Source: Nitrospina sp.
Lineage (GTDB): Bacteria; Nitrospinota; Nitrospinia; Nitrospinales; Nitrospinaceae
Direction of reading: 5' to 3'
Assembly: GCA_004357435.1 (NCBI GenBank)
Contig: SMVS01000131.1
Span: 1-7,701, forward strand
DNA: 7,701 nucleotides
Part shown: in pieces, positions 1-5,546 of the stretch
Numbering within the stretch: position 1 is the stretch's first letter
Layout of the letters: each line of letters opens with the position of its first letter
Translations under genes and position numbers: made by a program
Notes under the pieces: generated by a model
What the model saw: the letters and a program-made list of their open reading frames with translations, nothing else
Databases searched by the model: none
What the model was told of the DNA's origin: nothing

Positions 1-713
1 GCCACAGTTACGTTCAGGAAAAACTCAAAAAAGGCCAGCCGGTGCTTGCGGTCCCCTTTAATGAAGGCGTGTTGTTGTTGAGTTTCACCCAACAACCAGG
101 AAAAATATTTGAAGTTTATGATCGGATTGCCCTGGGCGGTCTTGGCCACCCGGCGGATGTGGAGCGGCTTCGCATGACTCTGCTCGATATGGCGCACCTG
201 GAAGGGTTCAACCGGTCGGATAAAGACGTCACTATCGCCCGCCTGCTTCAATTCGGCGTGGCCCCGGCGTTGAAACAGAATTTTGAGGAAATCCAGCGCG
301 CGCCTTATCTGGCGAAGTTGTTGCTGGTCGAAATCGGTTTTGACGATCACCCCACGTTTTTCCGCCTCAATTACGACGGGCACTGGGAAACGTTTAAAAA
401 GGGTGCCGTCATTTCGGGGCAGAGTGAGGAGTCCGATTGGATGGATAATAAAATCTCAAAAACAAATTTTGCCGCCATGCCGCTGGACGAGGCACTGCGC
501 GAAGCGTGTGTGATTTGGGAGGCAGGAAAAAAACAAATCCCGGTAGACGAGGACGACCCGGAGGCGGAACAGCCCATCCCCTTGAGTAAAGCTTTTGACC
601 AGTTTTCGCTGGAAGTCGGCGTCCTTTCAACCGCTGGCGGGCGCAAGTCATTGTATAGAAAATTGACGAAGCAGGAAACCGATACCCTTAAAGCGAGCTT
701 CAAACACTCATGA
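1..713 (+). CDS. prcA: Proteasome alpha subunit PrcA (5'-partial)
   Basis: Encodes the alpha-type subunit of a bacterial 20S proteasome; in the family, seven-membered alpha rings cap the catalytic beta rings and gate substrate entry. The frame is open from the left edge (first full codon at position 3, reading HSYVQEKLKKGQPVLAVPF) to TGA at 711-713. A GTG at 42 is internal, because the residues before it align with actinobacterial PrcA (…ELARKGIARAKSVVAL). I judge that about 15 N-terminal residues, including the gate peptide, lie outside the window. Other family matches are KIFEVYDRIALGGLG (like SELYDRVGFAAAG of mycobacterial PrcA) and the C-terminal SLEVGVLSTAGGRKSLYRKL (like SLEVAVLDANRPRRAFRRI). 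An acidic run, VDEDDPEAEQ, precedes the SLEV strand. No catalytic Thr is expected in an alpha subunit. The stop overlaps the next gene's ATG, so the two are very likely co-translated. prcB and the tag gene should lie upstream. Confidence 0.9.
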   Translation, partial: HSYVQEKLKKGQPVLAVPFNEGVLLLSFTQQPGKIFEVYDRIALGGLGHPADVERLRMTLLDMAHLEGFNRSDKDVTIARLLQFGVAPALKQNFEEIQRAPYLAKLLLVEIGFDDHPTFFRLNYDGHWETFKKGAVISGQSEESDWMDNKISKTNFAAMPLDEALREACVIWEAGKKQIPVDEDDPEAEQPIPLSKAFDQFSLEVGVLSTAGGRKSLYRKLTKQETDTLKASFKHS

Positions 714-2167
714 AAAAGCGCATCTACGGCATCGAAACCGAGTATGGCCTGCTCATCAAGGAACCGGATTTCAAATACAGCCCCATGGATGTGGTGGTGC
801 GTGTCAAGAACCACATTTTTGAGAAAAAACAGGGAGTGCTGGATCTGCATTACCGCGCCAACGACGAGCCGCCCGGCAATGGTGGGTTTCTGTGCAACGG
901 GGGACGCATTTACCTGGACATGGGCCACCTCGAATACGCGTCACCGGAGTGCTGTAACTTGACGGACCTCGTCACCTACGACCGGGCCGGCGACTGCATC
1001 ATTCAGGATGCTCTGGAAGAGCTGGGCTGGGGCGACTCGGTCGCGTTCATCAAGAACAATGTCGATCTGGAAAGCAACGCCACCTTTGGGTGCCATGAAA
1101 ATTATCTGGTGAGCCGATCGTTCCAGTTCGACAACCGTGAAAATCTGCGTCTGCTGGCGGCGTTTTTATCGACCCGCCAAATTTATGCAGGCACCGGGCG
1201 CACCGGCGCTTGCGATCCTCAGCCTTTCCGGGATTGGGAAGACGTTCAAAAATCTAAAAAAGAATCGGCCCAGGTTGATTTTCAAATCTCTCAGCGCGCC
1301 GATCACATTCCCAACGAATTTTATCGCTGGGTCCAGTACAATCGGGCCATCGTGAATACGCGCGACGAACCCTTGTCCGATCCCAGCAAGTATCGGCGCA
1401 TCCATCTGTTGGTGGGTGACTCCAATATGAGTGAGTTCGCCAATGCCCTCAAAATGGGCACGACGGTGTTGATGATGGATTTGATCGAAATGGGCGAGGC
1501 CAACTCGGATTGGATCCTGGAGGATTCGGTCAGTAGCATGCGTGCGATTTCCCGCGATCCGGAATTCAAATGGCCCGTCATTCTCAGGGATGGCAATTTC
1601 AGCACGGCCCTGGAGTTGCAGTGGGAAATCATGCAGACCGCCAAAAAACATCTGGCCGGGTCCAGCACCGATACCGATTGGGTCTTGTCCGCCTGGGAAT
1701 CCGTGTTGACGGACATCCCCAAAGGCCCGGAGGCCCTGCTCGGCCGGGTGGATTGGGCCAGCAAATATTGGATGCTGACAGAATTTATGAAAGACGAAAA
1801 CCTGAGCTGGCAGGACCCCTGGGTCAAAAGCCTGGACCTTGAGTTTCACAATCTCAACAAGGAGCAGGGTTTGTACTGGGGGTTGGAGGCTCACGGCGAT
1901 ACCCATCGAAAATCCACCGACGAAGCCATCGCGTTTGCCAAATCCAACGCGCCCAAAGGCACGCGTGCCGACGGCCGCGGCCAATTGGTCAAAACCCTGG
2001 TGGCAAGCCAAGTCGCTTACCTCATCGATTGGATCGGGTTTCGACTCAATAAGGAAGAGCCCTACCTCATGCTGGATCCGTTTCTTTCCTATCGGAAGGA
2101 CATCCGGGAATATCTGGAACGCATGGACCTGGACCAGCCATTTAGAAATGAAACCTTTTCGGACTGA
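710..2167 (+). CDS. pafA: Pup/UBact-type protein ligase, PafA/Dop family
   Basis: Carboxylate-amine ligase of the PafA/Dop family (glutamine-synthetase-like fold). PafA joins the C-terminal Glu of the small tag Pup (UBact in Gram-negatives) to substrate lysines using ATP; Dop deamidates the tag or removes it. Length is 485 aa against about 450 for mycobacterial PafA. Visible motifs: GIETEYG (7-13, metal/ATP-binding glutamates E9 and E11), YLD at 68-70 with D70 as the expected catalytic base, DRAGD (91-95), GCHENYL (127-133), SQRADHI (194-200), NTRDEP (216-221), KYRRIH (227-232), GDSNMSE (236-242). The start is the ATG overlapping the prcA stop, so no separate ribosome site is needed. Position directly after prcA and motifs LVTYDRAG and GDSNMSE favour PafA. 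SPEC, GTGRTG, AISRDP, ENLSW and QGLYWGL are closer to Dop, and the segment between E11 and D70 is intermediate in length. Family membership is firm; ligase versus deamidase rests mainly on gene order. Confidence 0.85.
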   Translation: MKKRIYGIETEYGLLIKEPDFKYSPMDVVVRVKNHIFEKKQGVLDLHYRANDEPPGNGGFLCNGGRIYLDMGHLEYASPECCNLTDLVTYDRAGDCIIQDALEELGWGDSVAFIKNNVDLESNATFGCHENYLVSRSFQFDNRENLRLLAAFLSTRQIYAGTGRTGACDPQPFRDWEDVQKSKKESAQVDFQISQRADHIPNEFYRWVQYNRAIVNTRDEPLSDPSKYRRIHLLVGDSNMSEFANALKMGTTVLMMDLIEMGEANSDWILEDSVSSMRAISRDPEFKWPVILRDGNFSTALELQWEIMQTAKKHLAGSSTDTDWVLSAWESVLTDIPKGPEALLGRVDWASKYWMLTEFMKDENLSWQDPWVKSLDLEFHNLNKEQGLYWGLEAHGDTHRKSTDEAIAFAKSNAPKGTRADGRGQLVKTLVASQVAYLIDWIGFRLNKEEPYLMLDPFLSYRKDIREYLERMDLDQPFRNETFSD

Positions 2168-2169
2168 GG

Positions 2170-2198
2170 TTGTTATCGTCCGCAGGTGGGATTATATT
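2170..2198 (+). promoter_or_regulatory. Sigma-70-type promoter for the HIT-nadA unit
   Basis: TTGTTA (2170-2175), a 17-nt spacer, then TATATT (2193-2198), which is 5 of 6 matches to the -10 consensus. It starts 3 nt after the ligase stop codon and 41 nt before the HIT start, giving a predicted transcript start near 2205 and a leader of about 34 nt. This would let the HIT and nadA genes be expressed separately from the proteasome operon. Called from the sequence alone. Confidence 0.55.
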
Positions 2199-2226
2199 AA
2201 TTATACGATGACGGTTTTATATTGAT

Positions 2227-2232
2227 GGGGAG
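2227..2232 (+). promoter_or_regulatory. Ribosome binding site deciding the HIT GTG start
   Basis: GGGGAG lies 6 nt upstream of GTG at 2239. An ATG at 2225 is out of frame with the HIT protein, and no in-frame ATG exists nearby, so this site supports the GTG start. Confidence 0.6.
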
Positions 2233-2238
2233 TCCAGC

Positions 2239-2583
2239 GTGGGCGATTGTTTGTTCTGCCAGATCGATAAGGGAGAAATCCCAGCTGAAAAAGTTTACGA
2301 TGGCGAAGAGGTCTATGCGATCAAGGATGTCAATCCGCAGGCCCCGACGCATCTATTGCTCATACCCAAGAAGCATCTTTCCTCCCTCATGGATATGGAG
2401 GTTACGGACGAGCGGCTTTTCGGTGCGATTTTGAATGTTGGCAAACATTTGGCTAAAAAAATGAATCTCGAATCGTCCGGATTCCGCATTGTTTTGAACA
2501 CGGGGAGTGGCGCCGGCCAATCGGTGTTTCACGTCCACTTCCATTTGCTTGCTGGCCGGCCCATGAAGTGGCCGCCGGGTTAG
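2239..2583 (+). CDS. HIT-family (HINT-like) nucleotide hydrolase
   Basis: Small cytoplasmic histidine-triad protein of 114 aa, the usual HINT size. Family members hydrolyse nucleoside phosphoramidates and acyl-AMPs. The full pattern is present: N-terminal CLFC (C4, C7), a motif often found with zinc binding in this branch; KGEIPAEKVYDGEEVYAIKD (11-30); APTHLLLIPKKH (35-46); and the histidine triad H98-V-H100-F-H102, with H100 the expected nucleophile, then LLAGRPMKWPPG at the C-terminus. The start is GTG with a good ribosome site; the encoded MGDCLFCQI fits the family N-terminus exactly. nadA starts 4 nt after the stop, so the two are probably co-transcribed and coupled. The physiological substrate cannot be inferred from context, and I see no known link to NAD synthesis or tagging. 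Confidence 0.93.
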   Translation: MGDCLFCQIDKGEIPAEKVYDGEEVYAIKDVNPQAPTHLLLIPKKHLSSLMDMEVTDERLFGAILNVGKHLAKKMNLESSGFRIVLNTGSGAGQSVFHVHFHLLAGRPMKWPPG

Positions 2584-2587
2584 ACCC

Positions 2588-3622
2588 ATGATCACCGTAG
2601 AGCAGTTGTATGAAAAGCTAAGGCCCATCCGGGTGGGAAGCCCGTTGTGCGAATTCACTCGCGAGCATTGCGCCCAACTCCTGCCCACCATCCAGCGCAT
2701 CGAGGACCTCAAAAAAGAAAAGAACGCGATCATCCTGGCGCACAATTACGTGGCGCCGGAAATTCTTTACGGCGTCGCCGATCACACCGGCGATTCCTAC
2801 GGCCTGGCCAAAATCGCCCGGCAGTCGCCCGCCGAGGTGATCGTTTTCCCGGCGGTGCGCTTCATGGCGGAAACCGCCAAAGTTTTAAGCCCACACAAAA
2901 CCGTGCTCGACCCCAACCCCAACGGTGGTTGTTCGCTGGCCGATGGCATCAACGCCGGTGACGTGCGCCGCTTGCGGCAGGAATATCCCAGCCACACCTT
3001 CGTCTGCTACATCAACACCACCGCCGAAGTGAAAGCCCTGTGCGACGTTTGCGTCACCTCCTCCAACGTGTATAAAATCATCGAGGCGATTGACAACGAC
3101 AATATCTATTTCCTGCCGGACAAACTGATGGGGCAAAACGTGATCGACCATCTGGCATCGAAAGGCGTGAAAAAAAATATCGCGGTGTATGACGGCACCT
3201 GCTACGTGCATGAGGAGTACACGCCCGAAGCCATCGACTTTGTACGGCTGGGGGATCCGCAGGTGAATGTGCTGGTGCATCCCGAATGTCATCCTCGCGT
3301 GGTGCAACGGGCCGATTACGTCGGTAGCACCTCCGGCATGCTCAACCACGTGCGCGAATCTTCCGGCGACACTTTTTTCCTGCTCACCGAATGCGGCCTG
3401 ACCGGGATTTTACAATCCGAGTTTCCCGATAAACGGTTCATCGGCTCCTGCACCATGTGCAAATACATGAAGGCCAATTCCCTCGAAGCGGTGCTGGCCG
3501 TGCTGGAAAACCCGCAACCGCATCAGATCATCGAGCTCTCCTCGGAAGTCCAGAAAAACGCCCTGCGTTGCGTCGAACGCATGTTCGAATACGCCGAACC
3601 GGGCCAGGCCCGGCCAGCGTGA
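2588..3622 (+). CDS. nadA: Quinolinate synthase NadA
   Basis: Condenses iminoaspartate with dihydroxyacetone phosphate to make quinolinate, the precursor of the pyridine ring of NAD. Contains a [4Fe-4S] cluster held by three cysteines, which here are most likely C115 (GGCSLADG), C205 (DGTCYVHEEY) and C291 (GSCTMCKYMKAN). Other family signatures are AHNYVAPEI (51-59), GDSYGLA (68-74), FPAVRFMAETAKVLSP (87-102), CDVCVTSSN (152-160), PDKLMGQNV (177-185), HPECHP (231-236) and GSTSGM (246-251). At 344 aa it is normal length for the family. No strong ribosome site precedes the ATG; coupling to the HIT gene 4 nt upstream is the probable solution. nadB and nadC are not in the window. The last codons and the TGA stop lie inside a dispersed repeat (3610-3649), so the C-terminal tail may be repeat-derived. 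Confidence 0.96.
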   Translation: MITVEQLYEKLRPIRVGSPLCEFTREHCAQLLPTIQRIEDLKKEKNAIILAHNYVAPEILYGVADHTGDSYGLAKIARQSPAEVIVFPAVRFMAETAKVLSPHKTVLDPNPNGGCSLADGINAGDVRRLRQEYPSHTFVCYINTTAEVKALCDVCVTSSNVYKIIEAIDNDNIYFLPDKLMGQNVIDHLASKGVKKNIAVYDGTCYVHEEYTPEAIDFVRLGDPQVNVLVHPECHPRVVQRADYVGSTSGMLNHVRESSGDTFFLLTECGLTGILQSEFPDKRFIGSCTMCKYMKANSLEAVLAVLENPQPHQIIELSSEVQKNALRCVERMFEYAEPGQARPA

Positions 3623-3649
3623 CGCTGGACTCAACCGGCGAAGCGCCGG
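3610..3649. repeat. Two-hairpin dispersed repeat, copy 1 (covers the nadA stop)
   Basis: Hairpin 1 pairs CCAGCG (3614-3619) with CGCTGG (3623-3628); its 3-nt loop is the nadA stop TGA. Hairpin 2 pairs CCGGCG (3635-3640) with CGCCGG (3644-3649) across AAG. The left 26 nt match copy 2 (from 3732) at 24 of 26 positions. No T-run follows, so this is not a standard terminator. Confidence 0.7.
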
Positions 3650-3731
3650 AGCTAAATGGGTCGCACTCCACTGGCGTTCAATAGTTGTTAGGCATGAGAT
3701 TGAATTCGGCCACTTTTCCTCCGGGCGTTGT

Positions 3732-3779
3732 CCGGCCAGTGTGACGCTGGACCCAACGTTGCCACCGGATGCAATCCGG
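3732..3779. repeat. Two-hairpin dispersed repeat, copy 2
   Basis: Hairpin 1 pairs CCAGTG (3736-3741) with CGCTGG (3745-3750) across TGA, with one T-G wobble where copy 1 has C-G. Hairpin 2 pairs CCGGAT (3765-3770) with ATCCGG (3774-3779) across GCA, with two base pairs changed on both sides relative to copy 1. The two hairpins are 8 nt further apart than in copy 1. Confidence 0.7.
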
Positions 3780-3801
3780 AACCACAGATGAACACCGATA
3801 A
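3780..3801 (-). repeat. 10-nt-periodic dispersed repeat, fragment in inverted orientation
   Basis: ACCACAGATG followed by AACACCGATA. Its reverse complement matches the element at 4029-4090 with about 18 of 21 positions identical around TTATCCGTGTTGATCTGTG. Similar sequence is familiar to me as an intergenic repeat in many environmental bacteria; this is recollection, not a search. Confidence 0.55.
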
Positions 3802-3803
3802 GT

Positions 3804-3837
3804 CCCCCCTTCTCCGAAGGGGGCTAGGGGGCTTTTT
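3804..3837 (+). terminator. C-run/G-run hairpin with T5, likely nadA terminator
   Basis: CCCCCTT (3805-3811) pairs with AAGGGGG (3817-3823); a second G-run (3827-3831) is followed by C and TTTTT (3833-3837). Pairing of the C-run with the second G-run puts the stem directly before the T-run, as in an intrinsic terminator. A second copy lies at 3896-3924, so the module is also a dispersed repeat. Confidence 0.45.
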
Positions 3838-3847
3838 CCTTTAAAGT

Positions 3848-3869
3848 GTAGTTGCCCCATTCATGGGGC
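3848..3869 (+). repeat. GTAGTTGC palindromic element, copy A
   Basis: GTAGTT followed by a perfect hairpin, GCCCCA-TTCA-TGGGGC (3854-3869). The right flank expected from copy C (CAACTAC) is missing here. Confidence 0.65.
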
Positions 3870-3895
3870 CGACGAACGCTGGGCTGGAATAGTTT

Positions 3896-3924
3896 CCCCT
3901 TTTTGAAGGGGGTAAGGGGGATTT
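3896..3924 (+). terminator. Second C-run/G-run hairpin with T-rich tail
   Basis: CCCCTT (3896-3901) pairs with AAGGGG (3906-3911), then TAAGGGGG and ATTTT. It is a direct repeat of the module at 3804-3837. It may act as a backup terminator for nadA, or be only a repeat. Confidence 0.4.
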
Positions 3925-3930
3925 TGTTTG

Positions 3931-3952
3931 GTAGTTGCTCGATTCATCGAGC
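3931..3952 (+). repeat. GTAGTTGC palindromic element, copy B
   Basis: GTAGTT followed by a perfect hairpin, GCTCGA-TTCA-TCGAGC (3937-3952). Loop and flank match copy A, while two stem pairs differ on both sides, so pairing is preserved. Confidence 0.65.
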
Positions 3953-3965
3953 GGTTTTAAAAATC

Positions 3966-3987
3966 GCCCCATCAATAGGGCAACTAC
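3966..3987 (-). repeat. GTAGTTGC palindromic element, copy C (inverted)
   Basis: On the minus strand it reads GTAGTT then GCCCTA-TTGA-TGGGGC. The hairpin (3966-3981) has one T-G wobble on that strand and a C-A mismatch on the plus strand, so the minus strand is the likely sense orientation. Copies B and C form an inverted pair 13 nt apart, whose ends GTAGTTGC and GCAACTAC are themselves complementary. Confidence 0.6.
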
Positions 3988-4003
3988 TTAAGCCATGCTC
4001 CCG

Positions 4004-4026
4004 CTCAACAGGCTCAGGCTGATAGG
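4004..4026. repeat. Possible fragment of another dispersed repeat
   Basis: CTCAACAGGCTCAGGCTGAT resembles the intergenic sequence TTCGACAGGCTCAGG that I recall as scattered in many bacterial genomes. There is a single copy here, so the call is tentative. Confidence 0.25.
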
Positions 4027-4028
4027 TT

Positions 4029-4090
4029 TTATCCGTGTTGATCTGTGTTCATCGGTGGTTAATTGGTTTTCTCTGCGTACTCTGCGGTGA
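4029..4090 (+). repeat. 10-nt-periodic dispersed repeat, longer copy
   Basis: Degenerate tandem 10-mers CCGTGTTGAT, CTGTGTTCAT, CGGTGGTTAA (4033-4062), then CTCTGCGTA and CTCTGCGGT (4071-4088). It ends against the fumC stop codon and is the inverted partner of 3780-3801. Confidence 0.6.
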
Positions 4091-5479
4091 CTACTTCGGT
4101 CCGATCATGTTTTTGGGTTGGACTTTTTCGTCGAACTCTTCGGCGGTGAGCAAACCCAGGTCCATGGCGGCGGCTTTCAACGTGATGCCTGCCTCATGCG
4201 CGCGCTTGGCGACCTTGGCGGCGTTGTCGTAACCGATATGTGGATTGAGCGCGGTCACCAGCATCAGTGAATTTCTCAAATGCTCCTCGATTCTTTCCTT
4301 ATTGGGTTCGATGCCGGTCACGCAATAGTTGTTGAAGGACTCGCTGGCGTCGGCCAGCAGGCGAATGGATTGCAGGAGGTTGTAAATCATCAGCGGCTTG
4401 AACACGTTGAGCTCGAAGTTGCCGGAGGCGCCGCCGAAGTTGATGGCGGTGTCGTTGCCCAGCACCTGGGCGGCCACCATGGTCAGGGCTTCGGATTGCG
4501 TGGGGTTGACCTTGCCGGGCATGATGGAGCTTCCCGGTTCGTTGGCGGGCAGGGCGATTTCGCCGATGCCGCACCGTGGGCCGGACGCCAGCCAGCGCAC
4601 GTCGTTGGCGATTTTCATGAGCGAGCAGGCGATGGTTTTCAGCACGCCGCTGGCTTCGACGATGGCATCGTGCGCCGCTAACGATTCAAACTTGTTGGGC
4701 GCGGTGATGAACGGGTGGCCGGTCAATTCCGCAATGCTTCCCGCCACCTTGATGGGGAAATCCTTGTGGGTGTTGATGCCGGTGCCCACCGCCGTGCCGC
4801 CCAGCGCGATCTGGTACAGCCGCGGCATGCAGGTGTCGATGCGTTGCAGGGAGTTGTCCAACTGCGTGGCGTAGCCGCTGAACTCCTGCCCCAGGGTCAA
4901 CGGCGTGGCGTCCATCAGATGCGTCCGCCCGATTTTGATGATGTTTTTGAACTCTTCCGATTTCTTTTTGAGGGAATCACGCAGTTGTCCGAGCATCGGC
5001 ACCAGCCGATCCTGAAATTTTTCGACCGCGGAAATGTGCATCGCTGTCGGGAAGGTGTCGTTGGAGGACTGGCCTTTGTTGACGTCGTCGTTGGGATGAA
5101 TGGGTTGTTTACTGCCCATCTCGCCGCCGCTGATTTCGATGGCGCGGTTGGCGATCACCTCGTTGGTGTTCATGTTGGTCTGGGTGCCGCTTCCGGTTTG
5201 CCAGACGCGCAGGGGGAAATGGTCGTCCAGCTTGCCGGAGATCACTTCATCCGCGGCTTGCACGATGAGGTCTTTTTTTTCTGCCGGCAGGAGCCCGAGG
5301 TCCGCGTTGACCAGCGCCGCCGCCTTTTTCAGGATGCCCATGGCACGGATGAGTTCACGCGGCATGGTTTCATCTCCGATGTCGAAATGAATGAGCGATC
5401 GCGCGGTTTGCGCTCCATAGTAACAGTGGGCGGGAACCTTGATTTCCCCCATGCTGTCAGTTTCCTTCCGGTAATCCAT
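4091..5479 (-). CDS. fumC: Class II fumarate hydratase FumC
   Basis: Oxygen-stable, iron-free fumarase interconverting fumarate and malate in the TCA cycle; the family is a cytoplasmic homotetramer. At 462 aa it is of normal length. The N-terminus MDYRKETDSMGEIKVPA matches the usual MEYRIEKDSMGE form, which supports the start at 5479; GACGAGG close upstream is a fair ribosome site. Motifs: SGTQTNMNTNEVIANRA (97-113), HPNDDVNKGQSSNDTFPTAM (128-147), GRTHLMDATP with H187 as the likely active-site histidine, and the superfamily signature GSSIMPGKVNPTQ (316-328) with the catalytic Ser S318, K323 and N325. The fumarase identity, not aspartase or argininosuccinate lyase, rests on the overall match to FumC. 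It lies 67 nt downstream of the sigma gene on the same strand, so read-through is possible; I see no convincing own promoter in the gap. Confidence 0.96.
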   Translation of the reverse strand: MDYRKETDSMGEIKVPAHCYYGAQTARSLIHFDIGDETMPRELIRAMGILKKAAALVNADLGLLPAEKKDLIVQAADEVISGKLDDHFPLRVWQTGSGTQTNMNTNEVIANRAIEISGGEMGSKQPIHPNDDVNKGQSSNDTFPTAMHISAVEKFQDRLVPMLGQLRDSLKKKSEEFKNIIKIGRTHLMDATPLTLGQEFSGYATQLDNSLQRIDTCMPRLYQIALGGTAVGTGINTHKDFPIKVAGSIAELTGHPFITAPNKFESLAAHDAIVEASGVLKTIACSLMKIANDVRWLASGPRCGIGEIALPANEPGSSIMPGKVNPTQSEALTMVAAQVLGNDTAINFGGASGNFELNVFKPLMIYNLLQSIRLLADASESFNNYCVTGIEPNKERIEEHLRNSLMLVTALNPHIGYDNAAKVAKRAHEAGITLKAAAMDLGLLTAEEFDEKVQPKNMIGPK

Positions 5480-5546
5480 AGCCTCGTCTCGCCCTCTCAG
5501 TGGTTCTAGAAAATCAGTGTCGTTAGGTAAGTATTAGTTAGGTGTT

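Larger units (their letters stand above)
3623..4090. other. Gene-free convergent intergenic region rich in repeats
   Basis: 468 nt between the ends of nadA (+) and fumC (-). I find no credible coding frame. Almost all of it is made of short palindromic or repeated modules, listed as separate entries: a two-hairpin unit (2 copies), a C-run/G-run terminator-like unit (2 copies), a GTAGTTGC hairpin (3 copies), an element with 10-nt periodicity (2 inverted copies) and a probable fragment of a fifth family. The stretch 3650-3731 holds nothing I can name apart from a weak CCGG/CCGG stem at 3720-3735. Confidence 0.8.

Noticed and set aside
42..713. GTG at 42 as the start of prcA
   Set aside because: The frame is open to the left edge and the residues before 42 align with PrcA, so the gene is cut by the window rather than starting there.
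371..928. 185-codon minus-strand frame across the prcA-ligase junction
   Set aside because: Covers two well-supported genes on the other strand and shows no domain.
1166..2011. 281-codon open frame on the minus strand opposite the ligase gene
   Set aside because: It mirrors codon structure of the real gene, has a composition unlike a normal protein and no recognisable motif or ribosome site.
710..2167. Calling the ligase gene dop outright
   Set aside because: The full-length Dop loop is absent and gene order favours pafA; the mixed signatures are reported as a finding instead.
3604..4090. CRISPR array or tRNA/ncRNA gene in the repeat cluster
   Set aside because: Repeats differ in family, spacing and orientation, without regular spacers; no cloverleaf or tRNA consensus boxes are visible.
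5452..5479. Alternative fumC start at Met10, preceded by GGAAGGAA
   Set aside because: The longer N-terminus MDYRKETDSMGE matches the usual class II fumarase start, so the purine run is more likely just coding sequence.
4715..5509. 264-codon open frame on the plus strand opposite fumC
   Set aside because: Antisense shadow of a highly conserved gene; its composition (many G, V, H, R, Q) is typical of such shadows.
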